This document shows positions 27,132 through 37,560 of a DNA stretch of 64,000 bases, piece by piece. The notes beneath the pieces are model-generated. The model was not told the DNA's origin. It ran no database searches and saw only the letters and a program-made list of their open reading frames with translations. The translations under genes were made by a program, and so were the position numbers. Source of the stretch: Maribacter algarum (ex Lu et al. 2025) (nom. illeg.) (GTDB lineage Bacteria; Bacteroidota; Bacteroidia; Flavobacteriales; Flavobacteriaceae). The stretch is from assembly GCA_947495915.1 (NCBI GenBank), contig CANMAW010000007.1, positions 124,001-188,000 of the forward strand, written 5' to 3'. Position 1 is the first letter of the stretch; every line of letters begins with the position of its first letter.

Positions 27132-29633
27132 TTAGAAGTTAAATCCGAAAGTACCTGTAATGCTAAATGGTCTCGCATTTGGGCTATCTAAGTAATTTCC
27201 TCGAAAATTAAAATCAACGCGAAGTATCTTAAAAATATTTCCTACTCCCACAGAGTATTCATAATAAATTTTATCAGATGGCGCTTGTAGCAGAGTTGTT
27301 ATTGAGGCTGGTGCACTCAATGCTTTGTTTTCATCAGATAATTCTCCCCATACACCTCGTAAAGCTATTATTTCTCTCAAATTTAGTTTTCTTAAAAACG
27401 GAACTCTTGAAAACAATCGCCCATTAAAATTATGCTCTAAATGCAATGATGCATAGGTATCGGTTACAAATTCATAAAAATCTAAATTTGGAAATGTGCC
27501 ATAGTTTGAAAAAAATGTTTGGTTACCAGGCACCACACTTAACAACCCTAAAGGAACCTCACCAAAAGTTTTACCAATTTCTAAGGTACTAAATAAGCGA
27601 CCAAAACCGCCTACTTGCCAAGGTTGACTGTACGAAAATTGTAAACGATCATAGCTAAAATCGCTATTCATTGCCCCTTCAATACCTCGGGTGTATTTTA
27701 ATAAAAGTGTGCTATAATTATCATTAATATCTCTGCGCTCAACACCGTAGCCAATGGTACGTTTACCTGGTGTGTAAATAATCAGAGCATTCAAGTCAAG
27801 TTGTCGAATTTCAGAAGAAACTCCCGTGGGCGAATCAGCATTCACATAATCAAGACTAAAATCATTAGGTAACGCTGAACTTAGCGTTCGAAAAGTACCC
27901 CCAACTCCAATTCTAAAATTAGTACGTGGTTCTATCTCTAAACTCAAGGCGCTCAAATTAATATTCGTTAGTCTATTATTTGCCCCAACAGTTAATAATG
28001 AAGAAGAGGCAATACTTCTTCCTAAAACATCATTTGTAGCCGTTAAACTCACCCCCAATTGCTCTATATCACGCCTATTCCCTCCTGATATAATAAGTCT
28101 ACTTTTTCGATCTAATATTGCTTTACCTGAAATTCCTGTTTTAAATTTACGATCAGCAAATCCGTAGGCAGTATAACCTTCCAAACGCCATAAATCATTT
28201 TCTCCAAAGTAAGTTCTTGCTCCTATTCTAACTCGAGCTCCTTCAGCATCATTGTATCCGAAGAAATCATATACCGAACCTAGATCTACATTCCATTTAT
28301 CAATTTCAACATACCCTGAGCCTAAAATACTAACGAGATTATAGTATGATTTAAATTTAGGAACGGTTTTTAAAGTATCTAGTAGCTTGTATATTCCAGC
28401 TTCATCTTTATTTAAGTTTTCTAATCGGTTAGCAGCCCAAAAATCATCACTTTTTACGACCAATGCAGGATCAAAGGGATTCTTATCTGTTTTATAAAAT
28501 TCTTTAGGCTTTTCTTCGTCAAACTTATAGTTATCGTAAACGGTAGTTCGTTTTCCATAAACACCTCGCGATTCTTCTTTTTTCTGAAAACTAAAATCAC
28601 TGAGCATGTAATCTCGTTTTAACAAAAAAATAGAATCATTAACTACATCAAATTCTTGCTCAATATAAATTTCTTTAACCCAGTTAATGTTAGCACTTTT
28701 GGTTACCTCCAAATTAATATTCTTTATCGCATAGGTAGAATCATTAACCCAAAAATCGCCTTTAAAAGTTAACTCATTTTTACGTCTTGGATAATAGACA
28801 ATATTATAACACCATTTATTGTCAATGAAAGCACTATCTCTTAAAGCATAATTATAGGTGTCAACCCCAGTTCGTGAAAGCGGACTCGTAAAACTCTTGT
28901 CAAAAAACTTTAGATAATTATCATAAATATCATACTCTTGATAAAGATCTGCTACAAAAGCTATTATTGCTTGATTATTATCAAAACCAGAGTTTTTATT
29001 GCCTATTATATTCTCCTTTTCTTCTTTCAGCTTATTATCACCATAGACTTCTGAAAAAGTTTCATTTAAGAATATTGGCAAATAGGTTTTACCGGTAATT
29101 CTTGAGGTATCTAAATCTTGAAAGATAAATTCTAACCCTTTGAAAATTTTTCTTTTCATTAGAACACTATCAATTGTATTCAAGTCGAATTCAACTTTCT
29201 CATATTTATCAAAAGCATATTGATCAAACTTTCGCAAGCCATTAACACGCTTCTTTGCCCAAATTTTTCGTAAAATATCGACTGCTGGATTATTCTTTTT
29301 CGATTGCTTGCCAGATATTAGCACAACTTCATCAAGCTGCTCTGTGCTTTCAACCATTATAATTTCTAAGTCGTACATTACCTTAGAGGTCAATACTATT
29401 TCTTTATCAGTATAACCGATAAAAGAAATCAATAGCGTTTCATACGTCTCTTCAGACTCCATATAAAATCGACCATTATCATTGGTAATAGTACCTTCAT
29501 TAGAGTTTTTGAAAATTACATTTGCGAATGCTACAGGCTCACCCATTTCGTCAACAACCAGGCCACTAACTTTAGATTGTGCGCTGACCACATTAACAAA
29601 AAGAAATAGGAATAAAAAAAGAAAATGTTTCAT
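27132..29633 (-). CDS. DUF5686 / carboxypeptidase-regulatory-like outer membrane protein
   Basis: 833 aa; signal peptide, N-terminal CarboxypepD_reg-like repeat (SGLVVDEMGEPVAFANVIFKNSNEGTITNDNGRF), C-terminal beta-barrel. Confidence 0.88.
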   Translation of the reverse strand: MKHFLFLFLFLFVNVVSAQSKVSGLVVDEMGEPVAFANVIFKNSNEGTITNDNGRFYMESEETYETLLISFIGYTDKEIVLTSKVMYDLEIIMVESTEQLDEVVLISGKQSKKNNPAVDILRKIWAKKRVNGLRKFDQYAFDKYEKVEFDLNTIDSVLMKRKIFKGLEFIFQDLDTSRITGKTYLPIFLNETFSEVYGDNKLKEEKENIIGNKNSGFDNNQAIIAFVADLYQEYDIYDNYLKFFDKSFTSPLSRTGVDTYNYALRDSAFIDNKWCYNIVYYPRRKNELTFKGDFWVNDSTYAIKNINLEVTKSANINWVKEIYIEQEFDVVNDSIFLLKRDYMLSDFSFQKKEESRGVYGKRTTVYDNYKFDEEKPKEFYKTDKNPFDPALVVKSDDFWAANRLENLNKDEAGIYKLLDTLKTVPKFKSYYNLVSILGSGYVEIDKWNVDLGSVYDFFGYNDAEGARVRIGARTYFGENDLWRLEGYTAYGFADRKFKTGISGKAILDRKSRLIISGGNRRDIEQLGVSLTATNDVLGRSIASSSLLTVGANNRLTNINLSALSLEIEPRTNFRIGVGGTFRTLSSALPNDFSLDYVNADSPTGVSSEIRQLDLNALIIYTPGKRTIGYGVERRDINDNYSTLLLKYTRGIEGAMNSDFSYDRLQFSYSQPWQVGGFGRLFSTLEIGKTFGEVPLGLLSVVPGNQTFFSNYGTFPNLDFYEFVTDTYASLHLEHNFNGRLFSRVPFLRKLNLREIIALRGVWGELSDENKALSAPASITTLLQAPSDKIYYEYSVGVGNIFKILRVDFNFRGNYLDSPNARPFSITGTFGFNF

Positions 29634-29739
29634 TTGAAGATTAATGTTCTCGACCGAACTTTATCAAATAGTATACCAATAAAAATGCTTCGCCAACTTT
29701 TAGTCGACGAAGCAAAGGTATCGTTACAAAATTTGTTTT

Positions 29740-30717
29740 TTACTTATATAACACTTTCTTAACAGCATTAACCACATCTTTATGGTTTGGCAGCCATTCT
29801 TCAAGCAAAACTGGTGAGTAAGGTGCTGGCGTATCAGCGGTATTGATTTTTTCAATGGGAGCATCTAAGAAATCAAATGCATGTTTTTGAACATGAAACG
29901 TTATTTCAGTAGCTACGTTACCAAACGGCCATGCTTCCTCTAAGATTACTAAACGGTTTGTTTTCTTTACAGAATTTAAAATAGCGTCATAATCCATTGG
30001 TTTTACTGTTCTCAAATCGATGATTTCACAGCTTATTCCTTCCTTTTCTAATTCATCTGCCGCTTTATCAGCTTCTTTAATGATTTTTCCAAAAGAAACT
30101 ATAGTAACATCATTACCCGATCTTCTAATATCAGCGACGCCCAAGGGAATGGTATATTCTCCTTCAGGAACTTCACCTTTATCACCATACATTTGCTCAG
30201 ACTCCATAAAAATTACTGGATCATCATCGCGAATCGCAGACTTCAATAAACCTTTAGCATCAGCAGGATTTGAAGGCACAACCACTTTCAAACCAGGACA
30301 ATTTGCATACCAGCTCTCAAAAGCTTGAGAGTGTGTTGCTGCCAATTGACCTGCAGAAGCCGTAGGCCCTCTAAAAACTATAGGACAAGGAAATTGTCCA
30401 CCTGACATTTGGCGAATTTTAGCCGCATTGTTTATAATCTGATCAATACCAACAAGGGCAAAATTAAAGGTCATAAACTCAATTATTGGTCGATTACCAG
30501 TCATTGTTGAGCCAACACCAATACCTGCAAAACCTAATTCAGAAATAGGCGTATCAATAACGCGCTTTTCACCAAACTCATCTAACATTCCTTTTGAAGC
30601 CTTATAAGCGCCGTTATACTCGGCAACTTCTTCACCCATTAAATAAATGGATTCATCTCTTCTCATTTCTTCTGACATCGCCTCGCAAACAGCTTCTCTG
30701 AATTGTAGTGTCTTCAT
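29740..30717 (-). CDS. pdhB: Pyruvate dehydrogenase E1 component subunit beta
   Basis: 325 aa; FREAVCEAMSEEMRRDESIYLMGEEVAEYNGAYKASKGMLDEFGEKRVIDTPISE. Confidence 0.95.
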   Translation of the reverse strand: MKTLQFREAVCEAMSEEMRRDESIYLMGEEVAEYNGAYKASKGMLDEFGEKRVIDTPISELGFAGIGVGSTMTGNRPIIEFMTFNFALVGIDQIINNAAKIRQMSGGQFPCPIVFRGPTASAGQLAATHSQAFESWYANCPGLKVVVPSNPADAKGLLKSAIRDDDPVIFMESEQMYGDKGEVPEGEYTIPLGVADIRRSGNDVTIVSFGKIIKEADKAADELEKEGISCEIIDLRTVKPMDYDAILNSVKKTNRLVILEEAWPFGNVATEITFHVQKHAFDFLDAPIEKINTADTPAPYSPVLLEEWLPNHKDVVNAVKKVLYK

Positions 30718-30809
30718 ATTGTATGGTTTCTTATTTATGCTAAAAATGCATGCAAAAATATGAAAATATATATCAAAAAAACCTTCGTTGAAATCAAAAA
30801 AAGTTATAA

Positions 30810-30835
30810 AATTTACTATGCATGCATAGTAAATT
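30810..30835. promoter_or_regulatory. Perfect 26-bp palindrome, candidate operator
   Basis: AATTTACTATGCATGCATAGTAAATT in the divergent pdhB-etfB intergenic region. Confidence 0.7.
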
Positions 30836-30884
30836 AGGAAATTAATACCTATCTTAGCCCCGTCATTTTAAAGACCTTATTATA

Positions 30885-31625
30885 ATGAAAATATTAGTTT
30901 GTATAAGTAACGTACCGGATACTACTTCCAAAATAAATTTTACAGATGGTGATACAAAATTTGACTCTAATGGAGTACAATTTGTAATCAACCCTAACGA
31001 CGAATTTGGACTCACCAGAGCTATGTGGTTCAAAGAAAAACAAGGCGCTAGTGTTCATGTCGCAACCGTTGGTGGCCCTACTACTGAACCTACAATTAGA
31101 AAAGCATTAGCTATTGGTGCAGATGAGGCCTTTCGCGTTAATGCAGAACCTACAGATGGTTTTTTTGTTGCTGAGCAATTAGCCGAAGTTGTTAAGAACG
31201 GAAACTATGATTTAGTAATCGCAGGCCGCGAATCTATTGATTATAATGGCGGCATGGTACCAGGTATATTAGCAACACTTTTAGATATGAATTTTGTTAA
31301 TACCTGCATAGGATTAGAAATTGATGGCACCAATGCTACTGCCATGCGAGAAATTGATGGAGGAAAAGAAAAACTAACAACCTCACTACCATTGGTTATT
31401 GGCGGTCAAAAAGGTTTAGTTGAAGAAAGCGACCTAAGAATACCTAACATGCGTGGTATCATGATGGCCCGCAAAAAGGCATTAACTGTAATCGAACCAA
31501 TTAATGCATCTGCAGCTACTGCCGATACTAAGTTTGAAAAACCAGCTGCAAAAGGTGCTGTTAAACTAGTTGATAATGTTGATGATTTAGTAAACCTTCT
31601 TCATAACGAAGCAAAAGCAATTTAA
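30885..31625 (+). CDS. etfB: Electron transfer flavoprotein subunit beta
   Basis: 246 aa; MKILVCISNVPDTTSKINF, GRESIDYNGGMVPGILA, MMARKKALTVIEP. Confidence 0.96.
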   Translation: MKILVCISNVPDTTSKINFTDGDTKFDSNGVQFVINPNDEFGLTRAMWFKEKQGASVHVATVGGPTTEPTIRKALAIGADEAFRVNAEPTDGFFVAEQLAEVVKNGNYDLVIAGRESIDYNGGMVPGILATLLDMNFVNTCIGLEIDGTNATAMREIDGGKEKLTTSLPLVIGGQKGLVEESDLRIPNMRGIMMARKKALTVIEPINASAATADTKFEKPAAKGAVKLVDNVDDLVNLLHNEAKAI

Positions 31626-31637
31626 AAAAAGAAAATT

Positions 31638-32606
31638 ATGTCAGTATTAGTATATACAGAATCTGAAAACGGAAAATTCAAGAAAAATGCTTTTGAAGTT
31701 GCTTCTTATGCAAAAGCTGTAGCCGACGAACTTGGCACTTCAGTGACTGCAATTTCAATTAATGCAGATGAAAATGAAAGTTTAGGTAATTACGGGGTTT
31801 CTAAAGTATTAAATGTTTCAAACGAAAATTTAAACACTTTCAACGCAAAAGCTTTTGCAAACGCAATTAGTGAAGCCGCCACCAGTGAGGGAGCATCAGC
31901 GATTATTTTAAGCTCGAGCACAGACACCAAGTTTCTTGCTCCGATTGTCGCTGGCAAATTAAAGGCAGGCTATGTACCCAATGTGGTCGCTGCACCTGAG
32001 AGCACAAGTCCCTTTACGGTTAAACGCTCCGCTTTTAGTAATAAAGGGTTTGCCCAAACGCAAATCAATACCGACATCAAAGTGGTAGGCGTATCAAACA
32101 ATGCTTTTGGTGCTCATGAAAATACAACTACGGCTTCAGTGGAGGCTTTTAACCCAGCAATAAGTGATGCAGATTTTTCTACAAAATCGGTTGAAGTTGA
32201 CAAAGTAGTTGGAAAAGCAACCATTGCCGATGCAGATATTGTTGTTTCAGGAGGAAGAGGTCTTAAAGGCCCTGAAAATTGGGGGATGATTGAAGAATTA
32301 GCCGATGTTTTAGGTGCAGCTACTGCCTGCTCAAAACCTGTCTCTGATTTAGGCTGGAGACCCCATGGCGAACATGTTGGTCAAACTGGTAAACCTGTGG
32401 CAAGCAACTTATATATTGCTATCGGTATTTCAGGTGCAATACAACATTTAGCAGGGGTAAGCTCTTCAAAAGTTAAGGTGGTAATCAACACAGACCCTGA
32501 AGCCCCCTTCTTTAAAGCAGCTGACTATGGTATTGTTGGTGATGCCTTCGAAGTTATACCGCAGCTTATCGAAAAATTAAAAGAATTTAAAGCTCAAAAC
32601 GCTTAA
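31638..32606 (+). CDS. etfA: Electron transfer flavoprotein subunit alpha
   Basis: 322 aa; VVSGGRGLKGPENWGMIEELADVLGAATACSKPVSDLGW...HGEHVGQTGKPVASNLYIAIGISGAIQHLAGV. Confidence 0.97.
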   Translation: MSVLVYTESENGKFKKNAFEVASYAKAVADELGTSVTAISINADENESLGNYGVSKVLNVSNENLNTFNAKAFANAISEAATSEGASAIILSSSTDTKFLAPIVAGKLKAGYVPNVVAAPESTSPFTVKRSAFSNKGFAQTQINTDIKVVGVSNNAFGAHENTTTASVEAFNPAISDADFSTKSVEVDKVVGKATIADADIVVSGGRGLKGPENWGMIEELADVLGAATACSKPVSDLGWRPHGEHVGQTGKPVASNLYIAIGISGAIQHLAGVSSSKVKVVINTDPEAPFFKAADYGIVGDAFEVIPQLIEKLKEFKAQNA

Positions 32607-32630
32607 TTTTTGTTAATTTGCCCTATTGTA

Positions 32631-32684
32631 AAAGGGCTGTTCAAACTAATTGGTCAACCCTTTTTGTTTGAACAGCCTTTCTTA
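32631..32684 (+). terminator. Long terminator-like hairpin after etfA
   Basis: AAAGGGCTGTTCAAAC ... GTTTGAACAGCCTTTC inverted repeat. Confidence 0.7.
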
Positions 32685-32697
32685 GTTTAAAACTTCT

Positions 32698-33327
32698 ATG
32701 AGTTTAGTACGATTAAAAATAAAAGGAATTTCTTATAGCCAGACTCAAAATGGCGCTTATGCTCTTATTTTGAATGAGGTTGACGGCGATAGAAAATTAC
32801 CGATTGTAATAGGTGCGTTTGAAGCACAATCAATTGCCATTGCATTAGAAAAAGAGATAAAACCACCTAGACCGCTGACACATGATCTATTCAAGAATTT
32901 TTCTGACCGTTTTGAAATTGTAATAAAACAAGTAATTATTCACAAGTTAGTTGATGGCGTTTTCTATTCAAGTATTATTTGTGAACGTGATAAAATAGAA
33001 GAAATAATAGACGCCCGAACTAGTGATGCCATAGCCTTAGCACTACGTTTTAATGCACCTATTTTTACCTACAAAACCATTTTAGATAAAGCGGGTATTT
33101 TCTTGAAATTCTCTTCAAAAGATAAAGATAAAGAAGATGGTGACGACAGTATAATGGTTGACGAAATTCTGCAAGAAGGTGAAACGGTTGAAATTGAGCA
33201 AGGTGCCACTGATGGCTATACTGAACTCACAATTGACGAATTAAATAAAGAGCTCGAACGTGCTGTTGCCAGTGAAGATTATGAAAAAGCAGCCAAGTTG
33301 AGAGACGAAATTTCAAAACGTAATTAA
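32698..33327 (+). CDS. Bifunctional nuclease family protein with UvrB/UvrC motif
   Basis: DUF151 domain (SYSQTQNGAYALILNEVDGDRKLPIVIGAFEAQSIAIALE) and C-terminal UVR motif (LNKELERAVASEDYEKAAKLRDEI). Confidence 0.92.
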   Translation: MSLVRLKIKGISYSQTQNGAYALILNEVDGDRKLPIVIGAFEAQSIAIALEKEIKPPRPLTHDLFKNFSDRFEIVIKQVIIHKLVDGVFYSSIICERDKIEEIIDARTSDAIALALRFNAPIFTYKTILDKAGIFLKFSSKDKDKEDGDDSIMVDEILQEGETVEIEQGATDGYTELTIDELNKELERAVASEDYEKAAKLRDEISKRN

Positions 33328-33348
33328 TCTATCAACACGCAAGTATAT

Positions 33349-35139
33349 ATGAAAATCAAACTTTGGATTTTAGTACTTGCGCTATTCATTTGTTTTTCAT
33401 CATTTGGACAAAACTTAATTTCTGCTGATTCTACCTCAAATGTAATTTTTGTTCCCCAAAAGACCGCTGACTTAAATTTAGCTAGATCATGGCAGCTTAA
33501 TGAGAATATCATTTACGAAGATTTAGCTGTTTATAAAGATAGTATTGCTGCTGAAGTTGAAGTGAACAAAGGTGCTGAGTTTCTTAGCTTAAACAACGAT
33601 GGCAGCTACACTGCTATTTTAAATGGTGTATCAACCAACGGTTTTTGGTTGAAAAACAAAAATCTTATCGTTTTTAAACAAAAGGCACCTATTGTGGTAG
33701 ATGTCTATTATCAAATCACCGAACAATCCAACATCGTATTGAAATTAAAAAATCAAAATTCGATTTTTACTTTTCTCTCTGAAGCACACCCTGATTTTGT
33801 TACTCTTAAGTCATCAAACAGTACAATAATTTCCAACCAAGATGTTTCGATATCAAGTATAATTCGAGGTCTTTTTGGCATGTTATCTTTATTATTTATC
33901 GCCTTTTTATTTAGTAGCAACAGAAGGGCAATCAATTGGAAAACAGTAGGATTTGGACTGGTGATTCAAATTTTTATTGCTATCGGAGTTTTAAAAGTTC
34001 CTTTTGTTCAACGGGCTTTTGAAAATGTTGGGAAAATTTTTGTGAGTATATTGGACTTTACTCGAGCAGGAAGTGAATTTCTCTTTTCTGGTATTATTGA
34101 TGTAAATTCTTATGGATTCATATTTGCCTTTCAGGTACTACCAACAATAATTTTCTTCTCTGCCTTAACTTCATTATTATTCTATTTAGGAGTAATTCAA
34201 AAAGTGGTTAAAGGGCTAGCCTGGTTACTTTCTAAATCTCTTGGTATTTCGGGGGCTGAAAGTCTTTCTGTAGCTGGCAACATTTTTCTAGGTCAAACGG
34301 AGGCACCGTTGCTTATTAAAGCCTACTTAGAAAAGATGAATAAATCTGAAATTCTTTTGGTAATGGTAGGCGGCATGGCCACCGTCGCCGGAGCTGTTCT
34401 GGCAGCATACATTGGCTTTCTTGGAGGTGATAATCCAGCATTGCGGCTTCAATTTGCAAAACATTTATTGGCAGCTTCTGTAATGGCAGCCCCAGGTGCA
34501 ATTATAATCTCAAAAATTCTATGTCCGCAAACGGAACCTATAAATACCGATGTTACGGTATCTACTGAAAAAATAGGCGCTAATATTTTAGACGCTATAT
34601 CAAACGGAACAACCGAAGGTTTACGATTAGCAGTGAATGTCGGGGCGATGCTTTTGGTTTTTGTTGCTTTCATCGCAATGTTAAACGGAATTTTCGGATG
34701 GACAGGTGAAGTCACTAATTTGAATACCTGGCTGGCCTCAAACACACAGTATGACAAACTATCTCTAGAAGCAATTCTTGGCACCGTCTTCGCACCATTG
34801 ATGTGGTTAATAGGAGTGGCGAAAGAAGATATGATGCTCATGGGACAGCTTTTAGGGGTCAAATTAGCCGCAAGTGAATTCATAGGATATATACAACTAG
34901 CAGATTTAAAGAATGCTGCAAATACTACCCATCTAGCATACAATAAATCTATTGTTATGGCTACATATATGTTATGTGGCTTTGCCAACTTTGCATCTAT
35001 TGGCATTCAAATTGGAGGCATAGGTTCATTAGCTCCAGGCCAACGAAAAACCCTTTCAAAGTTTGGTATGAAAGCCGTTTTAGGAGGTTCATTAGCCTCC
35101 CTACTTTCTGCCACTATTGCCGGAATGATTTTAGGGTAA
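33349..35139 (+). CDS. Concentrative nucleoside transporter (NupC/CNT family) with N-terminal secreted lipocalin-like extension
   Basis: 596 aa; signal peptide and about 150-aa soluble region, then CNT core (GNIFLGQTEAPLLIKAYLEKMNKSEILLVMVGGMATVAG). Confidence 0.9.
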   Translation: MKIKLWILVLALFICFSSFGQNLISADSTSNVIFVPQKTADLNLARSWQLNENIIYEDLAVYKDSIAAEVEVNKGAEFLSLNNDGSYTAILNGVSTNGFWLKNKNLIVFKQKAPIVVDVYYQITEQSNIVLKLKNQNSIFTFLSEAHPDFVTLKSSNSTIISNQDVSISSIIRGLFGMLSLLFIAFLFSSNRRAINWKTVGFGLVIQIFIAIGVLKVPFVQRAFENVGKIFVSILDFTRAGSEFLFSGIIDVNSYGFIFAFQVLPTIIFFSALTSLLFYLGVIQKVVKGLAWLLSKSLGISGAESLSVAGNIFLGQTEAPLLIKAYLEKMNKSEILLVMVGGMATVAGAVLAAYIGFLGGDNPALRLQFAKHLLAASVMAAPGAIIISKILCPQTEPINTDVTVSTEKIGANILDAISNGTTEGLRLAVNVGAMLLVFVAFIAMLNGIFGWTGEVTNLNTWLASNTQYDKLSLEAILGTVFAPLMWLIGVAKEDMMLMGQLLGVKLAASEFIGYIQLADLKNAANTTHLAYNKSIVMATYMLCGFANFASIGIQIGGIGSLAPGQRKTLSKFGMKAVLGGSLASLLSATIAGMILG

Positions 35140-35231
35140 ACCTTCGTTGATAACCTTTTAATAAATTAGCGTAAAATCTCCTTTTTTAGGCCAACAAATT
35201 TCTAATTTAGTGCACGTTTAAACCAACAATA

Positions 35232-36056
35232 ATGCAACAGTATCACGATCTTCTTAAGCATGTTTTAGCCACAGGAAACCAAAAAGGAGACCGTACCGGC
35301 ACCGGTACTGTTAGTGTTTTTGGGTATCAAATGCGTTTTGATTTAAGCAAAGGCTTTCCAATGGTAACCACCAAAAAGTTACATCTAAAATCTATTATTT
35401 ACGAATTACTTTGGTTTTTAAAAGGTGATACCAATATCAAATACCTTCAAGAAAATGGTGTTCGTATTTGGAATGAATGGGCTGATGAAAATGGAGATCT
35501 TGGCCCGGTTTATGGTCATCAATGGCGCAACTGGAATAGCGATGAAATTGATCAAATTAAAGAAGTTATTCATTCATTGAAAAATAACCCCAATAGCAGA
35601 CGTATGCTTGTATCTGCGTGGAACCCCAGTGTTTTACCCGACACTTCAAAATCGTTTGCAGAAAACGTTGCCAATGGCAAAGCAGCTTTACCACCTTGCC
35701 ATGCATTTTTTCAATTTTACGTAGCAGACGGAAAACTTTCTTGTCAACTCTATCAACGTAGTGCTGATATCTTTTTAGGCGTACCTTTTAATATTGCTTC
35801 TTATGCATTGTTTACGATGATGATGGCTCAAGTTTGTGGCTATGAAGCTGGTGACTTCATACATACTTTTGGTGATGCCCATATCTATAATAATCACATG
35901 GAACAGGTGGAATTACAATTAAGTCGTGAGCCGCGTGCGTTGCCGAAAATGATTCTAAATTCAGAAATAAAAGATATTTTCGATTTTACTTTTGACGATT
36001 TTACTTTAGTTGATTATAACCCACACCCACATATTAAGGGCGTTGTAGCCATTTAG
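35232..36056 (+). CDS. thyA: Thymidylate synthase
   Basis: 274 aa; [62 protein letters not shown]. Confidence 0.98.
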   Translation: MQQYHDLLKHVLATGNQKGDRTGTGTVSVFGYQMRFDLSKGFPMVTTKKLHLKSIIYELLWFLKGDTNIKYLQENGVRIWNEWADENGDLGPVYGHQWRNWNSDEIDQIKEVIHSLKNNPNSRRMLVSAWNPSVLPDTSKSFAENVANGKAALPPCHAFFQFYVADGKLSCQLYQRSADIFLGVPFNIASYALFTMMMAQVCGYEAGDFIHTFGDAHIYNNHMEQVELQLSREPRALPKMILNSEIKDIFDFTFDDFTLVDYNPHPHIKGVVAI

Positions 36057-36187
36057 CAATTATTTTTTTTTAATTAACTTGGTAATTGGTAGTTTCATTT
36101 CACGACTATTATTAAATATCACTTAGGTGTTATTTTTCAATGATCAAGTTAGTTAATCCCAAAGTTATTTCAACCGCTTTGTCTAAT

Positions 36188-36222
36188 GGTTTCTAAATCC
36201 AAAAATATACGGATTTGAAACC
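36188..36222. other. Inverted repeat between thyA and egtB
   Basis: GGTTTCtAAATCC-aaaaatatac-GGATTTGAAACC: 12 bp with one bulge. Confidence 0.6.
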
Positions 36223-36351
36223 TTCATGTGATGTTTAAAAACTGGACAGAATTCTCTTGATTGATTTATTTAATAATTTAATGCCATAAAGTTGTCTTGT
36301 AGATCAAACATGAATTAACTAACAGCATATTTTTAAAGAATAACCATTACT

Positions 36352-37512
36352 ATGATTAAGATAGAATCGCTTTTAGATTTCTTCCTAGATACTCGAAAGC
36401 ATACTGAAGATATTTGCAAACCACTAGAAATTGAAGATTATGTGGTTCAACCCATTATTGATGTTTCACCCCCGAAATGGCATTTAGGTCATACTACTTG
36501 GTTTTTTGAAGAATTCATTTTAAAAGTATATATGAAAGATTATGCTGTTTTTGATGATGATTTCTCCTTCGTTTTTAACAGCTACTATGAAACCGTTGGC
36601 AAACGAGTCATTCGAGCAGATCGAGGCAACCTGTCTAGACCTTCCGTAAAACGTGTGTATGAATATCGGAAATACGTTACTGAGGCAATGAACACTCTTT
36701 TCTCAGAACACACAACTCAAGAACTTCTTGAATTATTAGAAATTGGCATACACCATGAAAAGCAACATCAAGAATTACTACTTACCGATATCAAATATAT
36801 ATTAGGCAACAACCCGTTGCTTCCAACATATTCTAAGGAATTTAACGAGCATTCTATAGAAAAACATGAGCATGAATGGATTGCCTTAGATGAAGGGATT
36901 TATGATATTGGTCATCATACCGAAGATTTTTGTTACGACAATGAGTTAGGCCACCATAAAGTGTATTTACAAGGATATCAAATATCCAACAAGTTGGTAA
37001 CCAATCAAGAGTTTGTTGATTTTATTAATGCCGGAGGATATCAGCAATTTGAATTATGGCATGCGGAAGGCTGGGATTGGGTTCAAGCCAATACTATAAA
37101 TTCACCTTTATATTGGCACAATATTGATGGAGAGTGGTTTTATTATTCTTTTCAGGGATTACAAAAAATAAATTTAAAAGCTCCAGTAACACATATTTCA
37201 TACTTTGAGGCCTTCGCCTTCGCCCAATGGAAAAATTGTCGATTACCGACAGAATTTGAATGGGAAGCTTCTCAGAAATATTTTCCATGGGGAAAACGAT
37301 GGGAATGGACCGAAAGCGCCTACCTACCATATCCAAATTATAAAAAAGCAGAAGGGGCATTAGGAGAGTATAACGGCAAATTTATGGTTAATCAAAAAGT
37401 GCTACGCGGCGGGTCTGTTGCTACGCCGACAAATCATACAAGACCTACATACCGCAACTTCTTTCAAACCAATTTACGCTGGCAATATACTGGTTTGCGA
37501 TTGGCGAAATAA
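36352..37512 (+). CDS. egtB: Ergothioneine biosynthesis sulfoxide synthase EgtB
   Basis: 386 aa; DinB_2 iron-binding part (HLGHTTWFFEEFIL, GIHHEKQHQELLLTDIKY) plus FGE-sulfatase domain (LRGGSVATPTNHTRPTYRNFF...WQYTGLRLAK). Confidence 0.95.
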   Translation: MIKIESLLDFFLDTRKHTEDICKPLEIEDYVVQPIIDVSPPKWHLGHTTWFFEEFILKVYMKDYAVFDDDFSFVFNSYYETVGKRVIRADRGNLSRPSVKRVYEYRKYVTEAMNTLFSEHTTQELLELLEIGIHHEKQHQELLLTDIKYILGNNPLLPTYSKEFNEHSIEKHEHEWIALDEGIYDIGHHTEDFCYDNELGHHKVYLQGYQISNKLVTNQEFVDFINAGGYQQFELWHAEGWDWVQANTINSPLYWHNIDGEWFYYSFQGLQKINLKAPVTHISYFEAFAFAQWKNCRLPTEFEWEASQKYFPWGKRWEWTESAYLPYPNYKKAEGALGEYNGKFMVNQKVLRGGSVATPTNHTRPTYRNFFQTNLRWQYTGLRLAK

Positions 37513-37560
37513 ATTCAAAATCAACGGTATAGTTTCATTCTTTTTAACGACGAACATTAC

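Noticed and set aside
34449-35006. 185-aa minus-strand ORF opposite the nucleoside transporter
   Set aside because: Antisense shadow ORF; the plus-strand protein is clearly the real gene.
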